A DNA stretch of 64,000 nt from assembly GCF_001442805.1 (NCBI RefSeq), contig NZ_CP011131.1:4650001-4714000 (forward strand). Direction: 5' to 3'. Shown here in pieces: positions 55,461 to 64,000 of this stretch. Every line of letters starts with the position of its first letter. Within the stretch, counting starts at the first letter, position 1. The translations under genes were made by a program, and so were the position numbers. A model generated the notes under the pieces. The model did no database searches. It saw only the letters and a program-made list of their open reading frames with translations, and was not told the origin of the DNA. The DNA comes from Lysobacter gummosus. GTDB lineage: Bacteria > Pseudomonadota > Gammaproteobacteria > Xanthomonadales > Xanthomonadaceae.

Positions 55461-58244
55461 TCACCTCACCGCCATCTGTAACCTGGCCTCGCCACTCTCC
55501 AGCGCATTCAACCGCCGCAACAATTCCGACTCGCGATGCAACTCGCGCCGCAGCACCGGCTCGGCCGATTGCAGTTGCCGCCGCATCCCGGCGACATCGC
55601 CGCGCGCCAGCAGCACCTCGGCATACGGCACCCGCGCCTTGGCGGTCTTGAGCTGCTGCTCGCCGCTGGCCTGCGCGCTGTCTGCGACCACCCGCGCCCA
55701 GCCGCGTTCGGCCTCGCCCCAGTCGCCGCGACGCTGCGCGAGTTCGGCCTGCAGCGCCGGAATGCGCGCGAGCATGAAGGCGTTGTATTCGCCCTGCGCG
55801 ACATTCAGCGCCGCCAGTTCCGCGCCGGCCTCCTCGAGGCGATCGCGGCTGAGCAGCCATTCGATCCGGGTCAGTTTCACCATCAACAGCCCGGCGTGAT
55901 CCTCGCCATGCTGCTTGCGCCAGATCGATAGGGAGTGCTCGATGAACGGCTGCGCCTGCTCGGTGCGGCCGCTACGCGCCAGCAGCCGCCCGAGCGCGCT
56001 TTCGACCCGCAGCACGCGGCGTTCGTCCGGCCCCAGATGCTCGCGCCGGATCGACAAGGCCTCGCGCCAGCGCCGTTCGGCCTCGCCGACATCGCCGCGC
56101 TCGTCGGCCAGCACCGCCCAGTTGTTGAGCACGCGTCCGTAGTCGAGGCTGCGCTTGCCGGCCACCACGCCCAGGATCGCCAGCGCGGCGCGGTAATGCT
56201 CGTCGGCCTGGCGCGTCTCGCCCAGGTCCTGCGCGGCGTTGGCCAGATCGGAATGGATGTTGGCGACCATGTCGCTCTGCTCGCCGTACAGATCGCGCGC
56301 CAGGATCAGATTCTCGACCAACTCGCGGCGCATGTCCTCGGCGCGTCCCTGCCCGAACAAGGCCTTGGCCAGGCCGAACTGATTGAGCTGCACCGCCACC
56401 GTGTTCGCACCGATCTGGCGCGACAACTGCAAGGCCTCGCGGAACGTCTGCTCGGCGCGCTTGAGTTCGCCGCGGCGCAGATACAGCTGCGCCAGATGGC
56501 CGAGCATCGCCGCGCGCTGCTCCGGCGACTGCGCCATCGCGTACTTGCCGCGCAGTCGCCGCGATTGTTCGAAGGCTCGCTCGGCCGGGTCGTACTGGTT
56601 GTCGGCGACCAGAGCCAGACCGAGGGTGTCGTAGGCATCGGCCAGCGCGCGCGGCTCGCCCTCGCCTTCGCTCAACGCCAACGCGCGCCGCGCGACCGCG
56701 ACCGCCTGCGGGCCGTACTGGCGATCGCTCATCGAACGCGACAATTCCGCCAGCGCCTGCGCGGCCTGATCCGGACGCGCCACTGCCGGATCGAGAAATT
56801 CCTTCGCCGCCTGATCCAGCAAGACCTCGGCGCGCTGCGGCTGGCCGAGGTTGCGATAGGCGCGGCCGAGCACCGCGCGCAACCGCGCGCGGATCGCCGG
56901 CGTGTCGTTCAAACCTTGCTCGATCCGCGCCGCCGAAGCATCCAGCACTTGCCGTGCACTGACCTCCTCGCCGGCGCGCGCGCCGCGCATGCGCGGGTCG
57001 GCAGCGTCGAAGGCCGAGACCAGGAATTCGCTGACCTGCTCGGCGACCGCGGCTTCGCGCTGGGCACGCGCACGCTCGGTGGTGACGCGCCAGACGAAAC
57101 CGCCGGCCAACAACAGCACCGTCGCGGTCGCGGCGGCTTCGCGCCAATGCCGGCGCAGATAGCGGGTGCTGCGGTAACTCCAGGTCGGAAGCCGCGCGGT
57201 CACGGTGCGCCAGTCCAGATGGCGGCCGATGTCCTGCGACAAGGCCTCGACCGAGGAATAGCGCTTGCGCGGGTCCAGGTCGCAGGCGCGCGCGGCGATC
57301 GCATCCAGGTCGCCACGCAGTTGCGAGCGCCACGCGCAATCGGCTTGCGCCAGCGCGCTCGGCAGCGGCACCGGCGTGTCGCGATCGGCCAGCGTGCGCG
57401 CGAGCGTGCGGCAGGCGAGCAACTCGGTCAGCAGCACGCCGAGCGCGAACACATCGCTGACCACGCTGACCCGCGCGCCGCCGAGCAGTTCCGGGCTGGC
57501 GTAGGCCGGCGTGCAGAAGGTGTTGTTGCGTTCGCCGTCGCCCTGCTGCCGGTCCAGCACCTGGGCGATGCCGAAATCCAGCAGCACCGGCTCGCCGTCG
57601 TCCAGCACCAGCACGTTGCCGGGCTTGAGGTCGCAATGCACGATCAGGCGCTGGTGCGCGCTCTGCACCGCGCCGCAGATGCGCTGGAACAGATGCAGGC
57701 GCTGGCGCAGGTCCGGCGCGCGCCATTCGCAGTATTCGTCCAGCGCCCGCCCGGGCACGTACTCCATCACCAGATACGGCTGTCCGGTTGGCGTGGTGCC
57801 TCCGTCGTACAAGCGGGCGATGTTGGGATGCTGCAGTTCGGCCAGCAGTTGCCGCTCCGCCGCCAGACGCTGGGCGAATTCTTCCTGATTGACCGCGTTG
57901 CTGCGCAGCAGCTTGATCGCGACCTGCTGGCGGAACAGACCATCGACGCGTTCGGCGGTGAACACCGTGCCCATGCCGCCGCTGGCCAATCGCTCGACCA
58001 GCCGCCAGGCATCGAGCCGATCGCCGGCCTGCAATTCGCTGCCGCCGCTGTCGGCGAGCAACTCGCCCAGCGGCCGCGCCACCTGGCCGAAGGCCTCGGT
58101 CTGCGCGCCGAGCAGTTGCAGGACTTCCTCGATCAGCGAATCGTCGTCGCTGAGCGCGCGCAACTGCTCGCGCCAGCGCTCGGCCGGCAGATCGCAGACC
58201 GCATCGAACAAGCGGCGCAGTTCCTGCCAACGCTGAGTTTGCAT
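55461..58244 (-). CDS. Transmembrane Ser/Thr protein kinase with TPR-like C-terminal region
   Basis: 927-residue receptor-type kinase. The kinase domain (about 76-345) has the Gly loop LASGGMGTVF, Lys111, catalytic loop HCDLKPGN (His203, Cys204, Asp205), DFG at 223-225 and the TPAYASPE activation segment. Cys replaces Arg before the catalytic Asp, making it a non-RD kinase. One transmembrane helix (about 369-386) follows, then about 540 residues of helical TPR-like repeats, probably periplasmic. The gene is 28 nt downstream of an ECF sigma factor and likely phosphorylates it. Confidence 0.9.
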   Translation of the reverse strand: MQTQRWQELRRLFDAVCDLPAERWREQLRALSDDDSLIEEVLQLLGAQTEAFGQVARPLGELLADSGGSELQAGDRLDAWRLVERLASGGMGTVFTAERVDGLFRQQVAIKLLRSNAVNQEEFAQRLAAERQLLAELQHPNIARLYDGGTTPTGQPYLVMEYVPGRALDEYCEWRAPDLRQRLHLFQRICGAVQSAHQRLIVHCDLKPGNVLVLDDGEPVLLDFGIAQVLDRQQGDGERNNTFCTPAYASPELLGGARVSVVSDVFALGVLLTELLACRTLARTLADRDTPVPLPSALAQADCAWRSQLRGDLDAIAARACDLDPRKRYSSVEALSQDIGRHLDWRTVTARLPTWSYRSTRYLRRHWREAAATATVLLLAGGFVWRVTTERARAQREAAVAEQVSEFLVSAFDAADPRMRGARAGEEVSARQVLDASAARIEQGLNDTPAIRARLRAVLGRAYRNLGQPQRAEVLLDQAAKEFLDPAVARPDQAAQALAELSRSMSDRQYGPQAVAVARRALALSEGEGEPRALADAYDTLGLALVADNQYDPAERAFEQSRRLRGKYAMAQSPEQRAAMLGHLAQLYLRRGELKRAEQTFREALQLSRQIGANTVAVQLNQFGLAKALFGQGRAEDMRRELVENLILARDLYGEQSDMVANIHSDLANAAQDLGETRQADEHYRAALAILGVVAGKRSLDYGRVLNNWAVLADERGDVGEAERRWREALSIRREHLGPDERRVLRVESALGRLLARSGRTEQAQPFIEHSLSIWRKQHGEDHAGLLMVKLTRIEWLLSRDRLEEAGAELAALNVAQGEYNAFMLARIPALQAELAQRRGDWGEAERGWARVVADSAQASGEQQLKTAKARVPYAEVLLARGDVAGMRRQLQSAEPVLRRELHRESELLRRLNALESGEARLQMAVR

Positions 58245-58272
58245 ATCGTCTCCTGCGCGGCCCGGGGCCGGT

Positions 58273-58824
58273 TCAACTCAACTGCTGGCTCAACCAGGCG
58301 CGGGCGAAACGCAGGTCGCGCTCGACCGTGGGCGTGGAGACTTCCAGCACACAGGCGATATCGCGCTGCTCCATGCCGCCGAAATACGCCATCTCGACCG
58401 CGCGCGCGGCGCGCGGGTCGCGTTCGGACAAACGTTGCAGCGCGTCGTGCAAGGCCAGCACATCGAAACCGACGGTCTGTCCGCCCTGCAGATCGGCGTG
58501 CGACAAGGTCAGCATCACCGGACGCGCGCCGCGCTTGTCGGCCGCCCGCGCCCGCGCTTGATCCACCAGCACCGCGCGCATCTTCAGCGAAGCCAGCGCG
58601 TAGAAGTGCGCGCGATCCTGCCAATCCACGTCGCTGCCGATCAGCCGGATCAGCGCTTCGTTGACCAGCGAGGTCGCCTGCAGGGTGCGGTCGCCGCCGC
58701 GCGCGCCCAGGCGCGCCGCGGCCATGCCGCGCAGGGTGTCGTAGACCTGCGCGAACAATTGATCGCGCGAGGCGATATCGCCCCCGCGCCAGTCGTGCAG
58801 CAATCGAGTCAGATCCTCGCTCAT
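58273..58824 (-). CDS. ECF sigma factor of the kinase-associated (ECF43-like) group
   Basis: 183-residue sigma factor with region 2 (about 5-95) and region 4 with a helix-turn-helix near EQRDIACVLEVSTPTVERDL (about 153-172). In region 2.2, where ordinary ECF factors carry an acidic DxED-type motif, this protein reads QATSLVNEAL with Thr51 and Ser52. In the kinase-linked group the equivalent Thr is phosphorylated to restore the negative charge and allow core polymerase binding. GGGGGA precedes ATG at 58824; no anti-sigma gene is adjacent. Confidence 0.92.
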   Translation of the reverse strand: MSEDLTRLLHDWRGGDIASRDQLFAQVYDTLRGMAAARLGARGGDRTLQATSLVNEALIRLIGSDVDWQDRAHFYALASLKMRAVLVDQARARAADKRGARPVMLTLSHADLQGGQTVGFDVLALHDALQRLSERDPRAARAVEMAYFGGMEQRDIACVLEVSTPTVERDLRFARAWLSQQLS

Positions 58825-58859
58825 CGCGTCCCCCGACGCCGCTTCGCCCCTGCGCGCGG

Positions 58860-58865
58860 ATGGTA
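58860..58865 (-). promoter_or_regulatory. Putative -10 element of the sigma-kinase operon
   Basis: TACCAT on the minus strand about 36 nt before the sigma factor start. The 282-nt region to the divergent GNAT gene shows no other clear element. Confidence 0.3.
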
Positions 58866-59106
58866 GCCGAGCGGGCGCGGCGCAGAGGCAGAATGCGCGA
58901 GACGGCAGGTCGCAGACGCGACGGACGGCACGGTTCGATGGGGCGCCGGCCGGTGCCGTGCGCGAGTCCGGCCCCGGTGGCTTGCCGGCGGATGGCGGTC
59001 CCGTCCTGCGTAGCGCCGTCTGCGTCACGCCAAACGCCGCATCGGGCGATACGCCGGCCGCGTTTGCGCCCTTACAGTGAACGGCCCGCCATCGTTCCGA
59101 AGCCTC

Positions 59107-59616
59107 ATGCCTATACCCCGCGCCATTGAAGCCGCCGACCGCCACGCCATCGGCCGCTTTCTGACGCGGCGCTGGGGCACGGCGACGATCATGCTCGACG
59201 CGCGCGCGATCGACGCCGCGGCCTTGCCGGGATTCATCGCCTGCGCCGCCGGGCCCGATCAATCGGGCGACGACGACGGCATCGCCGGTCTGGCGACCCT
59301 GCTGGACGACGATATTCAGACCGAGATCGTCACCCTGGACGCGGTCTCGCCCGGCGCCGGTCTGGGCACTGCGCTGATCGAACTCGCCGCGCAGCGCGCC
59401 CGCGCTCTGGGCCTGCAACGGCTGCTGACCCGCACCACCAACGACAATCTGGATGCGCTGCGCTTTTATCAGCGCCGCGGCTTTCGCCTGTACCGGTTGA
59501 CGCCGGGCGCGATCGATCGCGAACGCGAGGCCGATCCGGCGATCGCGCGGATCGGCCGGCACGGCATACCGCTGCGCGACGAGATCACTCTGATCCGGCC
59601 GCTGGATGACGAATGA
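59107..59616 (+). CDS. GNAT family N-acetyltransferase
   Basis: 169-residue acetyl-CoA-dependent transferase. The acetyl-CoA-binding motif appears as AVSPGAGLGTALIEL (motif A), and motif B includes NLDALRFYQRRGF. The acceptor is unknown. ATG at 59107 gives a normal N-terminus; GTG at 59077 is an alternative. The gene is followed by a bidirectional terminator. Confidence 0.88.
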   Translation: MPIPRAIEAADRHAIGRFLTRRWGTATIMLDARAIDAAALPGFIACAAGPDQSGDDDGIAGLATLLDDDIQTEIVTLDAVSPGAGLGTALIELAAQRARALGLQRLLTRTTNDNLDALRFYQRRGFRLYRLTPGAIDREREADPAIARIGRHGIPLRDEITLIRPLDDE

Positions 59617-59661
59617 GTTCGCCGCGGCCACGAACGCCGCATCGCCCCGGCCCGGAAAACA

Positions 59662-59687
59662 AAAAACCCGCCGATTGGCGGGTTTTT
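59662..59687. terminator. Bidirectional intrinsic terminator
   Basis: Stem CCCGCC with complement over a GATT loop, flanked by A5 and T5 runs (59662-59672 and 59677-59687). It can stop the GNAT gene and the opposite-strand rplM-rpsI-tRNA transcript. Confidence 0.9.
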
Positions 59688-59730
59688 CGTTGCGATCGAC
59701 TGCGTTGGATTGCAGCGACCGGCTTGGGTA

Positions 59731-59805
59731 TGGCAGCCCCGGATGGATTCGAACCACCGAATGCCTGAGTCAGAGTCAGGTGCCTTACCGCTTGGCGACG
59801 GGGCT
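59731..59805 (-). tRNA. tRNA-Gln (anticodon CUG)
   Basis: Read on the minus strand, the 7-bp acceptor stem AGCCCCG/CGGGGCU, discriminator G, encoded CCA, T-arm GGUUCGAAUCC and anticodon loop CUCUGAC with CUG at positions 34-36 give a 75-nt tRNA-Gln. It starts 72 nt after the rpsI stop with no terminator between, so it may be processed from the ribosomal-protein transcript. Confidence 0.93.
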
Positions 59806-59877
59806 ATGGAACAGATTCTAGCGCAAAACTTCGAAGCTGCAAAAACCGGATGCTGCGAAAAACGCAGCAAACGGCGA

Positions 59878-60270
59878 TTAGCGCTTGGAGAACTGCGTTG
59901 CGCGGCGAGCCTTGTGCAGACCGACCTTCTTACGCTCGACTTCACGGGCGTCGCGGGTCATGAAGCCGGCCTTGCGCAGCTCGGACTTCAGGGTTTCGTC
60001 GTACTCGACCAGCGCGCGGGCGATGCCCAGGCGGATCGCACCGGCCTGGCCGGTGATGCCGCCGCCGGAGACGGTGACATTGACGTCGAACTTGTCCGTC
60101 GACTGGGTCAGCTCGAGCGGCTGGCGCACGATCATGCGCGCCGTCTCACGACCGAAGAAGTCTTCGATGGTGCGCTGATTGATGGTGATCTTGCCTTCGC
60201 CCTTGCGCAGGAACACGCGAGCGGTGGAGGACTTGCGGCGACCGGTGCCGTAATTGTGTTGGATGGCCAT
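59878..60270 (-). CDS. rpsI: 30S ribosomal protein S9
   Basis: 130-residue ribosomal protein with the conserved N-terminal [15 protein letters not shown] and C-terminal ending [11 protein letters not shown], whose Lys-Arg tail contacts P-site tRNA. It is 9 nt downstream of rplM, the standard L13-S9 pair. Confidence 0.98.
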   Translation of the reverse strand: MAIQHNYGTGRRKSSTARVFLRKGEGKITINQRTIEDFFGRETARMIVRQPLELTQSTDKFDVNVTVSGGGITGQAGAIRLGIARALVEYDETLKSELRKAGFMTRDAREVERKKVGLHKARRATQFSKR

Positions 60271-60279
60271 GTTCGTACC

Positions 60280-60708
60280 TTAGATGTCCAGGGGCTGCGG
60301 CTGCTGCGCGGCGTGCGGATGCTCGGAGCCCTTGTAGACCTTGAGCTTGCGGTACATGGCGCGGCCGAGCGGATTCTTCGGCAGCATGCCCTTCACACCG
60401 ATCTCGATGACGCGTTCCGGGTGGCGCTCAAGCGCCTGGCCCAGCGTCTCGCTCTTCAGGTTGCCGACGTAACCGGTGAACCGGTAGTACATCTTGTCCT
60501 GCAGCTTCTTGCCGGTGACGGTGATCTTTTCGGCGTTGATTACCACCAGGTAATCGCCGGTATCGACGTGCGGGGTGTAGACGGGCTTGTGCTTGCCGCG
60601 CAGACGGCGCGCGAGTTCGGAGCACAAACGGCCGAGCGTCTTGCCCGACGCGTCGACGACGTACCAGTCGCGCTGGACGGTCTCGTTCTTGGCGGTGAAA
60701 GTCTTCAT
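60280..60708 (-). CDS. rplM: 50S ribosomal protein L13
   Basis: 142-residue early-assembly large-subunit protein. [31 protein letters not shown] and [20 protein letters not shown] are diagnostic. The start at 60708 gives the standard length. The leader of about 103 nt contains a GCTTCC-GAGCG-GGAAGC hairpin (60752-60768), a possible autoregulatory site; L13 is known to repress its own operon in enterobacteria. Confidence 0.98.
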   Translation of the reverse strand: MKTFTAKNETVQRDWYVVDASGKTLGRLCSELARRLRGKHKPVYTPHVDTGDYLVVINAEKITVTGKKLQDKMYYRFTGYVGNLKSETLGQALERHPERVIEIGVKGMLPKNPLGRAMYRKLKVYKGSEHPHAAQQPQPLDI

Positions 60709-60817
60709 GAAAACTCTTATATGGGTGCAGTGGTCGGGCTGATTTCGCCATGCTTCCGAGCGGGAAGCGGGGGCGGAATTTCGCCTCGCGTTGTGTTTGT
60801 GGAACGAAAGAGGCGGA

Positions 60818-60846
60818 ATGATAGCGGTCCGGGCACCCCTCCGCAA
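60818..60846 (-). promoter_or_regulatory. Putative promoter of rplM-rpsI
   Basis: On the minus strand TTGCGG (60841-60846), a 17-nt spacer and TATCAT (60818-60823) form a good sigma70-like promoter, placing the start near 60811. Confidence 0.55.
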
Positions 60847-60863
60847 GTCGGCGGCCGCTGCGC

Positions 60864-60869
60864 TAGCAT
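60864..60869 (+). promoter_or_regulatory. Putative -10 element of the Fe-S protein gene (leaderless layout)
   Basis: TAGCAT ends 7 nt before the ATG at 60877, with no Shine-Dalgarno sequence. The -35 region would overlap the rplM promoter on the other strand. Confidence 0.4.
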
Positions 60870-60876
60870 CTGCCGC

Positions 60877-62049
60877 ATGCCCGCCGCACGCCCGCCGACC
60901 CCTGCCCCGCCGGTCCTGGACCCGCTGGTGGCCCTGGCCGATCGCTGCGTCCAATGCGGGCTGTGCCTGCCGGTCTGCCCCACCTACAGCCTGGAACGGC
61001 TGGAGACCGAGTCGCCGCGGGGCCGGATCGCGCTGTCCCGGGCCTGGGCGCTGGACACCATCGCCCCGACCGCCGTCGCCGACACCCACCTGGACCACTG
61101 CCTGGGCTGCGGCAGCTGCGAAGCGGTCTGCCCGGCCGGCGTGGAGTATGGCCAATTATTGGTCCAGGCGCGCCAGCGCCAGCGCGAACGGCGCCCACCG
61201 GCCTGGCGCCAGCGCCTGATCGAAAGCCTGGCGGCACGGCCACGTTGGCTGAACGCCGGGCTCGGCCTGTACCGGCGCGCCCATGGCTGGCTGCCCGCCT
61301 CGCTGCGGCCGCTTCCGCGGCCGCCCCGGCCGGTGCGCTGGCCATCCAGGCCCGCCACGCCGGCCCCGGCGGCCCGGGTCGGTCTGTTCGTGGGCTGTGT
61401 CGCCCAAGCCTATGAAAGCCCGCTGCGCGCGGCCCTGGCCCGGCTGTGCGGCGCGCTCGGGGTGGAACTCGACCCGGTCGCCGGCCAAGGCTGCTGCGGC
61501 GCGCTGCACGAACACGCCGGCAATCGCGATTCCGCGGCGCGGCTGGCGGCCGGCAATCGCGCCGCCTTCGCCGGCCACGACACCGTGCTGACCCTGGCCA
61601 GCGGCTGTCACGACGGCGTTGCCCATGCCCTGGGCAGCGGCGTGCGCACGATCGATGCGCTGAGCTTCCTGGGCGAGCGCGCCGCCGCGTTGCGCTGGCG
61701 CGCGACCCCGCAGCGGGTGGCCCTGCATCTGCCCTGCACCCAGCGCAACGTGGTCAAGTCGGTGCCGGCGCTGCGGCGCCTGCTGGCCGGCGTCCCCGGG
61801 CTGGAGGTGATCGAACTCGACGCCGGCCATGGCTGCTGCGGCGCCTCGGGCACGCAGATGTTCGCCGACCCCGAGCGCGCGGCCGAATACCGCGCGCCGC
61901 TGATCGATCAATTCCTGCGCAGCGGCGCGACCCGGCTGCTCAGCGCGAACATCGGCTGCCGGCTGCACCTGGGCAACGGCACGACGGCGCCGGTGCAGCA
62001 TCCGCTGGAGTTTCTGGCGCAGTGCCTGGAAGAAACCCCGACGGGCTGA
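60877..62049 (+). CDS. GlcF-like (Fe-S)-binding oxidoreductase subunit
   Basis: 390-residue protein with two 4Fe-4S motifs (Cys24, Cys27, Cys30, Cys34 and Cys75, Cys78, Cys81, Cys85) and two CCG domains with [14 protein letters not shown] and GHGCCGASG. This is the layout of GlcF/heterodisulfide-reductase-like subunits that pass electrons from a flavin dehydrogenase to quinone. No glcD or glcE gene is adjacent, so the partner lies elsewhere. Longer upstream frames run through rpsI and rplM and are rejected. Confidence 0.87.
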   Translation: MPAARPPTPAPPVLDPLVALADRCVQCGLCLPVCPTYSLERLETESPRGRIALSRAWALDTIAPTAVADTHLDHCLGCGSCEAVCPAGVEYGQLLVQARQRQRERRPPAWRQRLIESLAARPRWLNAGLGLYRRAHGWLPASLRPLPRPPRPVRWPSRPATPAPAARVGLFVGCVAQAYESPLRAALARLCGALGVELDPVAGQGCCGALHEHAGNRDSAARLAAGNRAAFAGHDTVLTLASGCHDGVAHALGSGVRTIDALSFLGERAAALRWRATPQRVALHLPCTQRNVVKSVPALRRLLAGVPGLEVIELDAGHGCCGASGTQMFADPERAAEYRAPLIDQFLRSGATRLLSANIGCRLHLGNGTTAPVQHPLEFLAQCLEETPTG

Positions 62050-62069
62050 TTCCGGCTTCGGCTTTGCGC

Positions 62070-62160
62070 GGTTGCGGGAGGGACTTGGGCCCCGACTGCT
62101 TTCCGATCCGATCGCGGCGACCTGAGCCAAAAGCCTCGGGGCCCAAGCCCCTCCCACAAC
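62070..62160. repeat. Family A inverted repeat pair, diverged copies
   Basis: Reverse copy 62070-62103 and forward copy 62129-62160 with changed core (GGACTTGGGCCCCGA and CTCGGGGCCCAAGCCCC). Compensating changes keep the hairpin, evidence that structure matters more than sequence. It lies between the Fe-S gene and coq7. Confidence 0.8.
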
Positions 62161-62214
62161 CGCCCCGGACGATTTGTCCTGGCCGCGCAAACGACTTCTA
62201 CGCCGCCCGCGCCG

Positions 62215-62220
62215 TAGAAT
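62215..62220 (+). promoter_or_regulatory. Putative -10 element of coq7 (leaderless layout)
   Basis: TAGAAT ends 6 nt before the coq7 ATG, and no Shine-Dalgarno sequence is present. Confidence 0.45.
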
Positions 62221-62226
62221 CGGCGC

Positions 62227-62868
62227 ATGAACCCTCGCGCACTCAGCCCCTTGGATCGCGTGCTCAGCGAAGCTCAGCGCGCCCTGGACACCGTTTTCGG
62301 CGCCCCCGGCGCCGAACGCCCGAATCCGGCCGGCAACACCGCCGAACTGGTGCTGGAACCGGCCGAAAAGCGCCATTCCGCCGGACTCATGCGGATCAAC
62401 CACGTCGGCGAGGTCTGCGCGCAGGCGCTGTACTGCGGCCAGGCGGCGGTGGCGCGCGACGAATCCACCCGCGAGCACCTGCTGGAAGCGGCCCAGGAAG
62501 AAACCGACCACCTGGCCTGGTGCGCCGACCGCCTGCGCGAACTCGACAGCCGGCCCAGCCTGCTCAACCCGCTGTGGTACGCCGGCAGCTTCAGCATCGG
62601 CGTGCTGGCCGGCCTGCGCGGCGACGGCTGGAACCTGGGTTTCGTGGTCGAGACCGAGCGCCAGGTCGAGGCGCATATCGACGAACACCTGGAATCGCTA
62701 CCCGAAGGCGACCAGCGCAGCCGGGCGATTCTGCGCACGATGAAGGCCGATGAGGCCCGCCACGCCGAAAATGCGGAAAACGCCGGGGCGCGGATCCTGC
62801 CGATGCCCGTGCCGACGATCATGGCGGCGGCGTCGAAACTGATGAAGACGGTGGCTTACCGGCTTTAA
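62227..62868 (+). CDS. coq7: 2-polyprenyl-3-methyl-6-methoxy-1,4-benzoquinone monooxygenase
   Basis: 213-residue di-iron hydroxylase of late ubiquinone synthesis. Iron ligands are Glu62, Glu92 and His95 (EETDH), Glu144, Glu176 and His179 (DEARH). The N-terminal [15 protein letters not shown] and [15 protein letters not shown] are typical. Ubiquinone is the acceptor of the ETF-QO encoded in the same window. Confidence 0.95.
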   Translation: MNPRALSPLDRVLSEAQRALDTVFGAPGAERPNPAGNTAELVLEPAEKRHSAGLMRINHVGEVCAQALYCGQAAVARDESTREHLLEAAQEETDHLAWCADRLRELDSRPSLLNPLWYAGSFSIGVLAGLRGDGWNLGFVVETERQVEAHIDEHLESLPEGDQRSRAILRTMKADEARHAENAENAGARILPMPVPTIMAAASKLMKTVAYRL

Positions 62869-62914
62869 AGCCCGGCCGGGCCGCTTTTGCGCCCGCCCTG
62901 AGCCCTGCACTGCT

Positions 62915-63031
62915 CCCTCTCCCGCTTGCGGGAGAGGGCTGGGGTGAGGGGCTTTCCGGTCGCGAGAATCCCCAAACCCTCGCGCCTGCGGCGCGCCCTC
63001 ACCCCGACCCTCTCCCGCAAGCGGGAGAGGG
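62915..63031. repeat. Family B repeat, two inverted copies
   Basis: Forward copy 62915-62951 and reverse copy 62996-63031 of the CCCTCTCCCGC palindrome with its GGGGTGAGGGG tail. They lie in the 319-nt gap 62869-63187 between coq7 and speD. Confidence 0.9.
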
Positions 63032-63067
63032 AGACAAGCCGCGCAATGCAGACAAACTGCGCAAACG

Positions 63068-63095
63068 AAAAAGGCCGGCTTGCGCCGGCCTTTTT
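63068..63095. terminator. Bidirectional intrinsic terminator
   Basis: Stem GGCCGGC with complement over a TTGC loop, flanked by A5 (63068-63072) and T5 (63091-63095). It serves coq7 and the convergent speD. Confidence 0.93.
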
Positions 63096-63154
63096 CTGAA
63101 CGACCCGGGAGACCCCGGGCGCCACGGCGGATCGGATCCGATCATCGCCTTGGC

Positions 63155-63182
63155 GAATCCCGAATTCCGAATTCCCGATTCC
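63155..63182. repeat. Degenerate GATTCCC heptamer run (family C)
   Basis: GAATCCC, GAATTCC, GAATTCCC and GATTCC in tandem, ending 5 nt before the speD stop on the minus strand. Confidence 0.65.
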
Positions 63183-63187
63183 GGCCC

Positions 63188-63982
63188 TCAATCGGCCAGA
63201 TTGCGCCCGTGGTAAAGCTCCTCGATCTCGCGGCGCAGGCGCGCCTCGATCTTCATCCGCTCCTTGAACGAGAGGTTCTTCGCCTTCTCTTCGAACAGGT
63301 AGGTGTCGAGGTCGAACTCCTTCAGGTGCATCTTCGTGTGGAAGATATTTTCCTGATAGACGTTGACGTCGATCATCTCGTAGCGCGACTTGATGTTCTT
63401 GGCCAGGTAATCCTGGATCGAGTGGATCTTGTGATCGATGTAGTGCTTCTTGCCCTTGATGTCGCGGGTGAACCCGCGCACGCGGTAGTCCATCACCACG
63501 ATGTCGGACTCGAAGCTCTCGATCAGGTAATTCAGGGCTTTCAGCGGCGAAATCACCCCGCAGGTCGCCACGTCGATGTCGGCGCGGAAGGTCGCGATAC
63601 CGTTGTCCGGATGGGTTTCCGGATAGGTGTGCACGGTGATGTGCGACTTGTCCATGTGCGCCACCACCGCGTCGGCGATGATCTCCTTGCCGGCGTCCTT
63701 CTTGTCGATCACCGGCTCTTCCGAGATCAGGATCGTGACCGACGCCCCTTGCGGGTCGTAGTCCTGGCGGGCGATGTTCAGGATATTCGCACCGATGATT
63801 TCCGCCACATCCGTGAGGATCTGGGTGAGGCGGTCGGCGTTATACGCCTCGTCGATGTACTCGATATACCGGCGGCGCTCGTCTTCTGAAGCCGCGAAGC
63901 AAACATCGTAGATATTGAACGAGAGGGCCTTGGTGAGGTTGTTAAAACCCTGCAACCGCAGGCGCGGCAACGGCTTGACCAC
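63188..63982 (-). CDS. speD: S-adenosylmethionine decarboxylase proenzyme
   Basis: 264-residue pyruvoyl enzyme that supplies decarboxylated SAM for spermidine synthesis. The self-cleavage site is Lys112-Ser113 in [12 protein letters not shown], giving the pyruvoyl group at Ser113. Length and sequence fit the larger gammaproteobacterial type. The start appears to be GTG at 63982, with CCGGAA upstream; only 18 nt of upstream sequence are visible. Confidence 0.95.
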   Translation of the reverse strand: MVKPLPRLRLQGFNNLTKALSFNIYDVCFAASEDERRRYIEYIDEAYNADRLTQILTDVAEIIGANILNIARQDYDPQGASVTILISEEPVIDKKDAGKEIIADAVVAHMDKSHITVHTYPETHPDNGIATFRADIDVATCGVISPLKALNYLIESFESDIVVMDYRVRGFTRDIKGKKHYIDHKIHSIQDYLAKNIKSRYEMIDVNVYQENIFHTKMHLKEFDLDTYLFEEKAKNLSFKERMKIEARLRREIEELYHGRNLAD

Positions 63983-64000
63983 TGAGTAAGATTCCGGACG

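Noticed and set aside
55935..58664. Over 900-codon open frame antisense to the kinase gene
   Set aside because: It mirrors the kinase codons and shows Ala/Arg/Gln-rich low-complexity sequence with no domain. The kinase frame carries all catalytic motifs.
59710..60876. In-frame upstream extension of the Fe-S protein through rpsI and rplM
   Set aside because: It runs antisense through two ribosomal protein genes and the tRNA. The ATG at 60877 gives the standard family N-terminus.

Overview
The window is GC-rich chromosomal DNA from a gammaproteobacterium of the Xanthomonadaceae/Lysobacteraceae, most likely a Lysobacter. The main reasons are that an LPS O-antigen locus sits exactly between etfBA and metB-cbs (the classical xanthomonad LPS position), a XanB-type bifunctional GDP-mannose enzyme is nearby, several secreted lytic enzymes are present (GH16, M12B-type metalloprotease, M23 peptidase), and short paired inverted repeats fill many gaps. 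No transposase, phage gene or CRISPR array was seen.

Layout. 1-3472: 3' part of an MCE/Mla-like lipid transport operon (ATPase, an embedded CPBP membrane protease, MlaD-like protein, PqiC-like lipoprotein). 3673-10064: secreted GH16 glucanase, AlkB, ETF-ubiquinone oxidoreductase and a secreted metalloprotease with FG-GAP repeats. 10225-15442: scoAB CoA-transferase, an ATP-grasp protein, xanB and a hexose-phosphate mutarotase. 15615-17302: etfBA. 17536-44093: the O-antigen locus, built from a short plus-strand arm (acyltransferase, GtrA, DegT aminotransferase, GT2, large membrane protein, Nudix) converging at about 23435 on a 20.6 kb minus-strand arm of 15 genes (GT, wzm, wzt, methyltransferase, rmd, gmd, a 1377-residue three-domain glycosyltransferase, a double methyltransferase, YfhO protein, nucleotidyltransferase, epimerase, GT2, CapD-like SDR, methyltransferase, SMR protein). 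44099-47058: metB and cbs. 47522-53152: small YdcH protein, a periplasmic coiled-coil/DUF4398 pair, pilU, maiA and a fumarylacetoacetate hydrolase, separated by repeat-rich gaps. 53153-59616: M23 peptidase with C-terminal repeats, a Ser/Thr kinase with its ECF sigma factor, and a GNAT enzyme. 59731-63982: tRNA-Gln, rpsI, rplM, a GlcF-like Fe-S protein, coq7 and speD.

How the parts work together. XanB supplies GDP-mannose, Gmd and Rmd convert it to GDP-D-rhamnose, several glycosyltransferases build a glycan, and Wzm/Wzt export it. Wzt carries a C-terminal glycan-recognition domain, and the DUF4214-methyltransferase gene overlaps wzt, which suggests a methyl-capped polymer. The aminotransferase, acyltransferase and CapD-like dehydratase suggest an additional N-acylated 4-amino sugar. 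metB runs into the locus with a 5-nt gap and no terminator, so part of the LPS operon may be transcribed from the methionine promoter.

The most interesting items are the sigma factor with Thr51 where the acidic region-2.2 motif normally lies, next to a non-RD kinase; the triple glycosyltransferase; the Wzt-methyltransferase cap module; a large stem-loop between scoA and scoB; a repeated TAGNNT-(5-7 nt)-ATG start architecture suggesting leaderless mRNAs; and a family of paired 33-34 bp inverted repeats at five gene boundaries. All functional calls come from reading the sequence; no database search was run.
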